Below are positions 1-7,166 of a stretch of 10,443 nt of DNA, piece by piece. The stretch is from positions 1 to 10,443 of the forward strand of contig JABYQR010000723.1 in assembly GCA_022592445.1 (NCBI GenBank). The letters run 5' to 3'. Positions within the stretch are counted from its first letter, which is position 1. Every line of letters begins with the position of its first letter. Origin of the DNA: Cytidiella melzeri. Lineage: Eukaryota; Basidiomycota; Agaricomycetes; Polyporales; Irpicaceae. Below the pieces are notes generated by a model, which did not search any database, was not told where the DNA came from, and saw nothing but the letters and a program-made list of their open reading frames with translations. The position numbers were made by a program, and so were the translations under genes.

Positions 1-22
1 CACGTCTATTAAGCGCCCGTAT

Positions 23-167
23 CACGTGCCTTAGACGCTCCACACGGTCAAATTACTTGCTACTACGTCACACTGGCATGTGACTTAGCTTAAGTAAGAC
101 CACATGGCTACAGACACATGGCTCAGCCCATAGCTAGGGTTTGACATCATAGATACCATCCACATGG
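23..167 (+). promoter_or_regulatory. U3 cluster of E-box and CRE-like motifs
   Basis: U3 holds a perfect palindrome CACGTG at 23..28, a TACGTCA motif at 64..70, and CACATGG three times (101..107, 115..121, 161..167). CACGTG is a bHLH target and ACGTCA a bZIP/ATF half site in fungi generally. CACGTG and TACGTCA are preserved in the 3' LTR (6658..6663 and 6699..6705), although flanking bases have changed. These could be promoter elements that drive the retrotransposon, but binding is inferred only from motif identity. Confidence 0.4.
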
Positions 168-399
168 GCTCCTTATTGTTCTTTCCCTATTGTTCTCTTT
201 ATGGAAGGATGTTCTCACAGGTGTGGGAATGGAATACAATACTTGGTCTCCTTTTAGATAGATTCTCTCACGGGTAGAGTTCTTGGCAAGGTCTAGACAA
301 TAGCTATTGTTCTCCTTTAGGTAGTTCTTTTGTTCTTCGTTCACACGGCTTCTTGCAAAGCCTGCCCTTAACATGGTCTGTGCGCAGGTCCCTGAAGTC

Positions 400-407
400 T
401 ATATATA
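400..407 (+). promoter_or_regulatory. TATA box of 5' LTR promoter
   Basis: TATATATA lies in U3 and is conserved in the 3' LTR at 7034..7041. It sits 34 bases upstream of A434, which matches the usual TATA-to-start distance. A434 is also where the candidate self-primer begins, so two independent lines place the transcript start there. A second TATA-like string, TATAAAA, occurs in the 3' LTR at 6582..6588, in the part of the 5' LTR that lies outside the window. Confidence 0.65.
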
Positions 408-433
408 CTGCTGCATGTACGCTCCTAGCCCCC

Positions 434-443
434 ATCTTGACCT
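434..443 (+). other. Predicted transcript 5' end / self-primer sequence (5' LTR copy)
   Basis: ATCTTGACCT here corresponds to ATCTCGACCT at 7069..7078 in the 3' LTR. The 3' LTR version is perfectly complementary over 10 bases to AGGTCGAGAT (650..659), just inside the 5' LTR. The 5' LTR copy differs by one base that would still allow a G-U pair. Position and orientation fit the Tf1/sushi type of self-priming, where the cleaved 5' end of the element RNA anneals to the PBS and primes minus-strand synthesis. Confidence 0.55.
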
Positions 444-530
444 CTTGGTCTTTACTGGGCTAGGTAAGCAACCCCCTCTTGTACTACATAGCTGGTAGTC
501 ACAATACTAACTTGGTCTTTACTGGGCTAG
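444..530 (+). repeat. Perfect 20-nt direct repeat pair in LTR
   Basis: CTTGGTCTTTACTGGGCTAG occurs at 444..463 and again at 511..530. Both copies are unchanged in the 3' LTR (7079..7098 and 7147..7166), while the sequence between them has several substitutions and an indel. The repeats coincide with the two edges of a candidate intron: the first copy ends at the 5' splice site and the second ends at the 3' splice site. Confidence 0.9.
464..530 (+). other. Candidate 67-nt intron in R/U5 of 5' LTR
   Basis: The segment has AG|GTAAGC at its 5' edge, a perfect TACTAAC branch-point consensus at 505..511, and CTAG at its 3' edge with AG at 529..530. The branch adenosine (510) is 20 bases from the end. 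A length of 67 nt is typical of fungal introns. All three signals are kept in the 3' LTR (7099..7166). If spliced it would shorten the leader RNA starting near 434. Splicing is inferred; no transcript evidence is available here. Confidence 0.5.
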
Positions 531-647
531 CAACTTGCATAAAGTTTGATAGCTGGTGAGAGCATTGTGCTTCAAGCCTGCCACCACCTCTTTGTCGTCT
601 TCCACACCGTGTCCCTTTTAGTTGCCTCGAGCTTCGTCTCCGTGACA

Positions 648-836
648 TTAGGTCGAGATCATTGTGAAACCCTGGGTTCCCCCATTCCCACCGTTTAAAA
701 AAGTTTATTCCTGTTTGACGAGTACGTCTCCAGTCTTTCCATACCGTTGAGCTACTACTTACGTCGTCCGTTTCTACCCCCTGCGCGTTGTTCAGTGCCT
801 AAGGACACGCGCACCCGTTTTTCCAAGGACCTCTCT
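648..836 (+). other. Leader of element 1 with candidate self-priming PBS (650..659)
   Basis: This is the untranslated stretch between the 5' LTR and the first ATG of the upstream ORF. AGGTCGAGAT at 650..659, two bases inside the LTR, is complementary to the predicted transcript 5' end (7069..7078). No TGG-initiated match to a tRNA 3' end is seen right after the LTR, which is what tRNA priming would normally show. A small palindrome, AACCCTGGGTT, lies at 668..678. The reading frame of the downstream ORF is open from 699 but has no ATG before 837. Confidence 0.6.
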
Positions 837-1523
837 ATGAACGAGCCTCAGCTCAAGAGGTGCCTCCCCCCATCTTTCCTCGACGCTCTCGCTGCCAAGC
901 GTACGAGCGGTCAACCTCATTGCTGGTCTGACAAAGACCTCGTCAACGTCGCGAAGTACGTATCAAAGAAGCCGCCTGTCAAAGGCATCACCCTCACCGT
1001 CCCCTCTTACGAGGAAAATCGACAACTTCGCGCTTCTGCCCGAGCATACGGAGAACGTGCAGCCAAGGAACGTGCTCGAACTCTTGCTGAGCAACAAACT
1101 CACAAGCCGACTCTTGCTGAGCGACTTGCCAAACTTCCTCCGCCCACTCCCGCTCCTGCTGCACCCAAACCGGTACTGATAGACTTCAAGAAGTTATCAC
1201 CGGTTGACCTCATCGGCATCTTCAGGCCAAAGCTTACCGCTGTCCGTACCCGCTTGCAAGCTTTAACAGAGCTACAAGAACTTCTCAACTGCGCAGACCC
1301 CGACCATCGTCGCGCGCTACTCCACCTCGTCAACAAAGTCAATCGCTTCCTTAACCGACTTGACGAGCTTGCACCTGTCACAGCCAACCGCGAGTGGCAA
1401 CTCCTAGACTGGGGTTGCAAAGCAATTGGGAAAGTCTCGTTTAAGCAGCTTCGCAAGAACTATAGCAAAGTTCTTGCGCAACTTAACGTAGTTAATAACG
1501 ATAGCTACTTCGAGTGGATCTAG
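837..1523 (+). CDS. Unassigned ORF upstream of gag in element 1 (228 aa)
   Basis: I do not recognise this protein. The first ATG is at 837 and the stop TAG is at 1521..1523; the frame is open from 699, but only a TTG (747) could extend it. The N-terminal third is basic and has a charged helix-rich stretch (about residues 60-95, rich in Glu, Arg and Ala). A proline-alanine linker follows (about residues 100-115, containing LPPPTPAPAAPKP), then a Leu- and Lys-rich probably helical C-terminal half ending NDSYFEWI. No zinc knuckle, protease or polymerase motif is visible. A 13-base repeat, ACTCTTGCTGAGC, at 1080..1092 and 1110..1122 encodes a repeated TLAE motif. It precedes gag by 70 bases in another frame. 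It is uninterrupted, whereas gag-pol is broken. It may be an accessory or gag-like RNA-binding protein; that role is a guess. Confidence 0.6.
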   Translation: MNEPQLKRCLPPSFLDALAAKRTSGQPHCWSDKDLVNVAKYVSKKPPVKGITLTVPSYEENRQLRASARAYGERAAKERARTLAEQQTHKPTLAERLAKLPPPTPAPAAPKPVLIDFKKLSPVDLIGIFRPKLTAVRTRLQALTELQELLNCADPDHRRALLHLVNKVNRFLNRLDELAPVTANREWQLLDWGCKAIGKVSFKQLRKNYSKVLAQLNVVNNDSYFEWI

Positions 1524-1593
1524 ACAGTCCACAGTTTTCACCACGTCTTGTAAATAATTGTATACATTTCTACGCCTCATCACAGCACAAGAC

Positions 1594-2655
1594 ATGGACC
1601 AGAATCAACAGCCCGCTGCCCCTGCTGCTCCAGCTGCCCCAGTTGCCAATCTGAGCCAGCAAGACGTCCTAAATATGTTGGGCGTCCTGTCACAAAGGAT
1701 GATTGACCTCACCAATCAAGTGGCTGCCTTGGCAGCTGTTCAGGCACCAGCCGTCGCCGCGGCCACGCACACGTCCCGAGAACGGAGTATTGTCGAGAAG
1801 CCCGTCTCTTTTAAGGGAAAAACGTCGTCGGAAGCAAGACTTTTCCGGCATGCTTTCATCGTCTGGGCTCAGAACCAGGGCAAGGCGTTTTTCCAACAGG
1901 ACGCGCAAGGCCAGGTCCGAGTGGACAACAATGGCGCGAGGATCTTTGATCCTCACAAGCTCATCACCAGTGCTCTGTCGTTCATGCAAGACGACGCCGC
2001 CGACTGGGCTCGCCCTCATATTGAGGAGCTAGCAAACAGCAAACCAGCTTTTGGCAACAGCTGGGACACCTTCATCGAGGCTTTCAAAGCCAAATTCGAA
2101 CCCATTGACGCTGTCATGGAGGCAAAGACAAAGATTGCCAACATGAAGCAGGGTAATAAAACCTTCGCCGCTCATATCTCGGAGTTTGAGACTTGGGCCC
2201 CTCGCACTGGCTGGAGCCAGCAGGACCTCTTCGATCGCCTCAAGTCAAGCTTGAGCACCGAGTACTTGCAGCGTGTCTCGTACTTCCAAACTCGCGCAGC
2301 CACGTACGACGCACTCAAAGATCAGTGCAAGGCGGTCGATGCCCAGCTTGCCGACCTCCGCAATAGCACAGGCAAGGTTATGGTAGACAGTTCGTCGGGA
2401 CACGGCAAGTCCCACCAACAAGCGTTCCGCGATCCCAACGCTATGGAGATCGACGCCTCTCGCTTCTCCGCCTCGTTTGACGCCCTCTTTGCTGGACTAG
2501 GAAAGCAGGAGATCTTCCAGAAATGGAAGAAAGAGATGAGCAAGCGCTGCTCGGTTTGTGGTTCGGAGAATCACAAGAAGAGGGATTCAAACACCCAGAC
2601 GACCCGGTCTGCAACCATTGTGGTGGTACCGGTCATTGGGGGGCGGTTTGCCTGA
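1594..2655 (+). CDS. gag: Gag (capsid region), reading frame lost in nucleocapsid
   Basis: Gag forms the virus-like particle in the cytoplasm and packages element RNA. ATG1594 is chosen because it has a good context (G at -3, G at +4); the frame is open from 1558 without an earlier ATG. The N-terminus is Pro/Ala-rich (PAAPAAPAAP) followed by a heptad-like helix. The Retrotrans_gag-type capsid core covers about residues 65-235, with aromatic and Leu spacing around SWDTFIEAFKAKF and FAAHISEFETWAP. CSVCGSENH near residue 325 looks like the start of a zinc knuckle. The frame then runs into nonsense and stops at 2655, while the true knuckle continues in the -1 frame (2523..2843). A single-base loss in the purine-rich stretch at 2572..2586 would explain this. 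The capsid assignment is confident; no functional full-length Gag is made from this frame alone. Confidence 0.85.
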   Translation: MDQNQQPAAPAAPAAPVANLSQQDVLNMLGVLSQRMIDLTNQVAALAAVQAPAVAAATHTSRERSIVEKPVSFKGKTSSEARLFRHAFIVWAQNQGKAFFQQDAQGQVRVDNNGARIFDPHKLITSALSFMQDDAADWARPHIEELANSKPAFGNSWDTFIEAFKAKFEPIDAVMEAKTKIANMKQGNKTFAAHISEFETWAPRTGWSQQDLFDRLKSSLSTEYLQRVSYFQTRAATYDALKDQCKAVDAQLADLRNSTGKVMVDSSSGHGKSHQQAFRDPNAMEIDASRFSASFDALFAGLGKQEIFQKWKKEMSKRCSVCGSENHKKRDSNTQTTRSATIVVVPVIGGRFA

Positions 2656-2843
2656 AGCGACTCCAAGGCGTCCCTAAGGGACAAAAAGTTGCTGCTACCT
2701 CGTCGACCTCGTCGACTACTACCCCGGCGAAGCAAGACGCGTCCAATGACAAGGATGCTAAGATTGCGGCACTCAAGGACATGCTTGACATCCAAAAGAA
2801 GCAAATGGATGAGATGGCAGCCAAAATCAATGCGGTTTTTTGA
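2523..2843 (+). pseudogene. gag: Gag nucleocapsid segment with CCHC zinc knuckle (-1 frame relative to gag)
   Basis: This frame continues Gag after the first frame break. It contains CNHCGGTGHWGAVC, a canonical CX2CX4HX4C retroviral-type zinc knuckle that binds element RNA. A Ser/Thr-rich linker follows (TSSTSSTTTP), then a Lys/Met-rich helix (KIAALKDMLDIQKKQMDEM), which may be a coiled coil. The genuine homologous part starts near 2580; upstream codons in this frame are a shadow of gag. It stops with TGA at 2841..2843, exactly at the end of a T6 run. Gag-pol coding potential resumes in yet another frame from that point, encoding a Ser-rich linker. Confidence 0.8.
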
Positions 2844-2998
2844 AGCGGACTCGTGACACAGCCGCAGCTGCGAGTCCCCTAGATACCCTGTCCCTGCCTC
2901 CTTCGTCGTCCTCCTCGTCTTCTGCCTCGTCTTCCTCGTGTACAATGTCTACTCCATGCCCGTCGTCTACTATCTCCTCATGTACTATATCGTGCTAG
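2840..2998 (+). pseudogene. Ser-rich gag-pol linker segment (third frame)
   Basis: After the TGA at 2841 the frame beginning at TTG2840 stays open to a TAG at 2996..2998. It encodes a basic start (LKRTRDTAAAASP) followed by long Ser runs from a TCG/TCC/TCT pyrimidine-rich tract at 2893..2940. The sense of the frame change at the T6 run (2836..2841) is -1. The Ser-rich spacer looks like the flexible linker between nucleocapsid and protease. Protease itself is in the next -1 frame. The strand has low complexity, so the coding call is moderate. Confidence 0.5.
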
Positions 2999-3471
2999 AT
3001 CGGTTATCATCTCATTTCCGTGTACATGTACTAGTTAAAGGTCTGAATAGAAGCATTCGCGTTCCTGCAATGATCGATTCGGGAGCTACGGCTTTATTCA
3101 TCAGTCACCAGTTCGTCAAGAAGCATAAGATTATTCAGCACCCGCTCGAAAGGGTTATCTCATTGCATAACATTGACGGAACTAAGAATAAAGCTGGCGG
3201 ATTAACGCACTTCGTTCGCCTTACACTCACAGTCGGAGATCACACGGAAAAGGCAGAGTTTCTCGTCACGGACTTAGGTCCAGAAGACGTCATTCTTGGG
3301 CTACCATGGCTCAAGCGCGTAAACCCTACCGTCAACTGGGAAAAAGGAGAAATGACAATTCCGAGCGGCTCGGAAGAATCTCCTACTGAACCTTTCCAGA
3401 AGGTTGACGGTAATCGCAAAGAACGTAGGCAGTGGGTCAAAGCCGGTATATCCAAGACACCACTGACGAAG
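2938..3471 (+). pseudogene. pol: Aspartic protease (PR) domain of pol
   Basis: This is the retroviral-type aspartic protease that matures Gag-Pol. The active-site motif MIDSGATALFIS has its catalytic Asp codon at 3076..3078, and the C-terminal partner motif DVILGLPWL appears around 3280-3305, at the expected spacing of about 70 residues. Credible homology starts near 3000 (LSSHFRVHVLVKGL). The upstream part from 2938 has no typical ATG and is probably a frame shadow of the linker. The frame continues to 3705 but protein similarity ends near 3455-3470, where the -1 frame takes over with QDTTDEVWCMAGF leading into RT. So PR is intact as a domain but disconnected from both neighbours. Confidence 0.85.
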
Positions 3472-5993
3472 TCTGGTGTATGGCCGGCTTCACCTACTCT
3501 ACTAAGCTTGCTGCCGAAGCAAACGAAGCTAAAGCTCATCGCTCCTTCGAAGACATTGTTCCCTCAGAGTACCATAGACACGCTAAAGTCTTCTCTGAGG
3601 AAGAGTCTAATCGGCTACCCCAGCATCAGCCCTGGGACCATTCGATTGATCTCAAACCAGACGCTCCTGAGACCATCAAATCGAAAGTTTATCCTATGCC
3701 CCTGAACGAACAAGCCGAGCTTGACAAGTTCATTCAGGAGAACCTATCAAAAGGTTACATCACGCCTTCTAAGTCTCCGATGGCTTCTCCAGTCTTCTTC
3801 ATCAAAAAGAAGGATAACAAACTCCGACTTATTCAGGACTATCGAAAACTCAACGACATCACTGTAAAGAACCGCTACCCTCTACCGCTTGCCACCGACA
3901 TCATCAACAAGCTCAAGGGTGCAAAGATCTTCACCAAATTCGATGTTCGTTGGGGATATCACAATGTCCGAATCAAAGAAGGAGACGAGTACAAAGCGGC
4001 GTTCGTTACCAACCGAGGACTCTTCGAACCTAAGGTCATGTTCTTCGGTCTCACAAACTCACCCGCTACCTTCCAAGCTCTGATGGACAACATCTTTGCC
4101 GACCTCGTCGCCGAGGGCAAGGTGGCTGTCTATCTAGATGACATCTTGATCTGGAGCAACAACCTGACAGAGCACCGCAAGGTTGTACATGAAGTCCTCG
4201 AGCGACTTCAGCAGCATGACCTCTACCTTCGGCCGGAAAAGTGCGAATTTGAGAAATCTGAGATCGAATACCTCGGGTTGATCATTCGTGCCGGCGAAGT
4301 AGCTATGGACCCTGTCAAAGTCCAAGCAGTTTCTACGTGGCCCACACCCAAGAACCTCAAAGAAGTTAGAGGATTCATCGGGTTTGCCAACTTCTACCGC
4401 CGCTTCATTCAAGACTTCTCAAAGCACGCACGGCCTCTACACGACCTGACTAAGAAGGACGTACCGTTCGTCTGGGGTCCAGCACAGCAGACTGCCTTCA
4501 CGATGCTAAAGAAGGCCTTTACCACTAAGCCTATCTTGGCAGTCTGGGACCCTGAACTCCCTACACGTCTAGAAGTCGATGCCTTGGGCTATGCGACCGG
4601 TGGAATCATCTCCCAGAAATCAAAGGAAGATGGATTCTATCACCCTATCGCCTACCGGTCCGCATCTATGACTGAAGCTGAGCGTAACTACGAAATCTTT
4701 GATCGGGAGATGTTAGCCATCACCGAGGCTCTCAAAGATTGGCGCCACTACCTTGAGGGGCTCAAGGAACCGTTTGAGATCTGGACAGATCACGCAAACC
4801 TGCAGTACTGGAAGACTGCGCAACACCTCACTCGACGTCAAGCACGTTGGCCATTACTCTTGGCTGACTTCGACTTTGTGTTGGTACACAAGCCCGGTAG
4901 TACCATGATACATGCTGATCCTCTCTCTCGTCTTCACTCTCATGCTGTCAAGGACGAAGAAGACAACAAGGATCAGGCGGTACTGAAACCGGAACACTTC
5001 CGGATCCTTGCTACCAGTGCGCTTGCCACTGCTTCTCCACTCGAATCAAAGATCCGAGAATGCACGGAGCAAGAAGCAGAAGTCGCACAAGCTCTCGCTA
5101 CCCTTCGCAAAAAGGGTCCTCGCAAACTTGTCGGCGGTTTACTCGAATGGGAAGAGAGTGACGGGCTCATCTATTACAAGGGAAAACTCTACATCCCTAA
5201 CAACAAAGAGCTCCGTCACGAAATCGTCAAATCTTGCCATGACACACCCGCGGCTGGTCATCCGGGCAAACACGGCACCATAGAGCTAGTCTCACGACAC
5301 TATTGGTGGCCGAAGATGAATGCCTTCATCGAGACTTACGTACTAGGTTGTGATCGCTGCCAACGCTACAAGTCAGCTCCACACCCTAAAGCAGTACTAC
5401 AGCCTCAGGAAACTCCGGCCGGACCTTGGGAACACGTCGGAGTAGATCTCATCACTCAGCTGCCACCCTCTAAGGGATTTGATTCGATCGCGGTCTACGT
5501 CGACCATTACTCCGATCAAACGCACATCATCCCTACTACCACTAAGGTTAACGCTGAGGGGATTGCCGATCTACACTACAAGGAAGTATTCCGACTTCAC
5601 GGCATTCCCAAGAAGGTGTTCTCTGACCGAGGACCCCAGTTTGCAGCGCGCTTCATGCGTGCGCTCTATCACCGCCTGGGCATAGAGACTGGTTTTACGA
5701 CCGCCTATCATCCGCAAGGAAATGGCAAAGTCGAACGCAAAAACCAGGATATCGAACAGTATCTGCGTCTATTCTGTCAGCAACGACAAGACGACTGGGT
5801 CGATCATCTACCGGCGGCCGAGTTTGCACTCAACTCGCGAGTACACGCGGGTAACTCCCAAACTCATCGAACGCATTGGCGATCTCGATTACAAACTCGA
5901 TCTACCCAGCTATCTCCGAATCCACCCCGTCTTCCATATCAACCGTCTAAGTCCCTGGCACGACAACGGCAAAGACGTACCTCCACCTCCTGA
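3432..5993 (+). pseudogene. pol: Pol: reverse transcriptase, RNase H and integrase (integrase truncated)
   Basis: The protein converts element RNA to DNA and inserts it. Residue numbers count from the GTG at 3432; no ATG supports an independent start, so it is normally part of Gag-Pol. RT has catalytic Asp171 in FDVRWGY and YLDD at 234-237 (4131..4142), within VYLDDILIWS. RNase H follows, with Asp383 in LEVDALGYATG, the Glu in NYEIFDREMLAI, and TDHANLQYW. Integrase has an HHCC finger (from His603, HDTPAAGHPG, to CDRC) and a full DD35E triad: Asp672 (GVDLI), Asp732 (SDRGPQF) and Glu768. After AEFALNSRVHAG (near 5848) homology stops abruptly, and the last 45 or so residues to 5993 are out-of-frame. 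A deletion there joins to the chromodomain segment in the +1-offset frame. Confidence 0.93.
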
Positions 5994-6360
5994 TCCTATC
6001 GTCATAGAAGGAGAAGAACAGTACGTCGTCGAAAAAGTGCTAGACAGCAGACTACACGGACGTTGGAAGAAATTGCAATTCCTTGTCAAATGGGAAGGGT
6101 ATTCAGACGGACACAATAGCTGGGAACCGGTTGAAAACCTCGAGAATAGTCAAGAAGCGATTGACGACTTCTACAAAGAAAACCCCGGAGCGCCCCGGGT
6201 CATCAAAGCTTCACTCTTCGCAGATCTCCGCTCGCACTTTCGGGAATTCAATACCCAGACCGACCCTGCTTTCCTTCGCACGATCTATCCATCTACATAT
6301 GATCTTAGCTGGGATGAAGGCAAACACATCGGTCTGGATATCTCAAGAACATCACACTGA
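5853..6360 (+). pseudogene. pol: Integrase C-terminus with chromodomain (after deletion)
   Basis: This is the tail of the integrase in a different frame from the core. It begins at KLIERIGDLDYKLDLP, the end of the GPY/F module, then reads RIHPVFHINRLSPW and a proline linker. A canonical chromodomain follows: YVVEKVLDSR, QFLVKWEGYSDGHNSWEP and a helix, AIDDFYKEN. The cage aromatics Tyr, Trp and Tyr expected for methyl-lysine binding are present. About 97 residues found at the equivalent place in element 2 are missing, which would include the PFKALLGY-like segment and the start of GPY/F. The chromodomain is known in chromoviruses to bias insertion to H3K9-methylated heterochromatin. About 45 residues of unassigned tail follow before TGA at 6358..6360. 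Confidence 0.88.
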
Positions 6361-6512
6361 CGGGTAACGTCGAGTCAACGACACCAGAAGGGGAGAAACT
6401 TCCTAGCATCCTTCTGACTAGACAATCGGGGCAATTCTGCTGAATCCCTGTAGACGGGTAGAAGACCTCTATCACCACAGCACAGTGATGCTTCGCGAGG
6501 ACGCTCGATTTT
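6361..6512 (+). other. 3' non-coding region of element 1
   Basis: This short stretch lies between the pol stop and the polypurine tract. I see no credible ORF or RNA element in it. It would be the 3' untranslated part of the genomic RNA ahead of U3. Confidence 0.6.
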
Positions 6513-6522
6513 AGGAGGGGGG
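6513..6522 (+). other. Polypurine tract of element 1
   Basis: AGGAGGGGGG is an all-purine run followed by TAA and then the LTR start TGTCA at 6526. The polypurine tract resists RNase H and primes plus-strand DNA synthesis. The same PPT-TAA-TG layout occurs in element 2. Confidence 0.9.
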
Positions 6523-7033
6523 TAATGTCATGGATGGCCTGACTAGCCCTTAATTTTCGCAATTTACCTCTTGTTTTTATCTATAAAACTCCGGGCTGCA
6601 GCTCAGTTGCAACCTTCTCTGCACAAACTCCTTTACACGTCTATTAAGCGCCCGTATCACGTGGCTTAGACGCTCCACACGGTCACATTACTTGCTACTA
6701 CGTCACACTAGCATGTGACTTAGCTTAAGTAAGACCACATGGCTACAGACACATGGTTCAGCCCATAGCTAGGGTTTGATATCATAAATGACGTCCACAT
6801 GGACTCCTTTTGTTCTTTCCTTATTGTTCTCTTTATGGAAGGATGTTCTCACAGGTGTGGGAATGGAATACAATAGTTGGTCTCCTTTTAGATAGATTCT
6901 CTCACGAGTAGAGTTCTTGGCAAGGTCTAGACAATAGCTATTGTTCTCCTTTAGGTAGTCCTTTTGTTCTTTGTTCACACGGCTTCTTGCAAAGCCTGCC
7001 CTCAACATGGTCTGTGCGCAGGTCCCTGAAGTC

Positions 7034-7041
7034 TATATATA
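7034..7041 (+). promoter_or_regulatory. TATA box of 3' LTR promoter
   Basis: TATATATA matches 400..407 of the 5' LTR and stands 35 bases before the predicted start at 7069. Transcription from here would run outward into the truncated LTR of element 2, antisense to it. Confidence 0.6.
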
Positions 7042-7098
7042 CTGCTACATGTACGCTCCTAGCCCCCCATCTCGACCTCTTGGTCTTTACTGGGCTAG

Positions 7099-7166
7099 GT
7101 AAGCAAACCCTCTCTGTACTACATAGCTGGTAGTACCCAATACTAACTTGGTCTTTACTGGGCTAG
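7099..7166 (+). other. Candidate 68-nt intron in 3' LTR
   Basis: The 5' site AG|GTAAGC (7099), branch point TACTAAC (7141..7147) and CTAG end (7163..7166) are conserved with the 5' LTR copy, while the interior has drifted by substitutions and indels. The bounding 20-nt repeats are at 7079..7098 and 7147..7166. Splicing is inferred only. Confidence 0.45.

Larger units (their letters stand above)
1..647 (+). repeat. 5' LTR of element 1 (first ~110 bases missing)
   Basis: Bases 1..647 align end to end with 6636..7283, with about 32 differences and a few one-base indels by hand count. The LTR ends with TCCGTGACA at 639..647, mirroring the TGTCATGGA that opens the 3' LTR. By inference U3 runs to about 433, R begins near 434, and U5 runs to 647. 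The LTR carries a TATA box (400..407), the candidate self-primer (434..443) and a candidate intron (464..530). Three quarters or so of the differences between the LTRs are transitions. Confidence 0.95.

Noticed and set aside
147..374. Antisense ORF in the 5' LTR with a near-identical counterpart in the 3' LTR (6769..7008)
   Set aside because: Its conservation is explained by the LTRs being copies of each other; it lies in U3 on the opposite strand and has no recognisable domain.
415..498. Short ORF starting ATG415 in the LTR, possible upstream ORF
   Set aside because: The ATG lies only 8 bases after the TATA box and about 19 bases before the predicted transcript start, so it is probably not in the RNA; the frame is also broken in the 3' LTR by an extra C.
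673..690. TGG-initiated string in the leader as a conventional tRNA primer-binding site
   Set aside because: It is about 25 bases from the LTR end, too far for a normal PBS, and the implied tRNA 3' end does not look typical; the self-priming match is better placed.
1550..1584. Possible mini-intron (GTAAAT to CACAG) joining the upstream ORF to gag
   Set aside because: Only about 35 nt long, shorter than plausible fungal introns, and it lies after the stop of the upstream ORF; no clear branch point.
1690..2032. Overlapping 109-residue ORFs on both strands inside gag
   Set aside because: These are shadows of the gag frame in a GC-balanced coding region, with no domain of their own.
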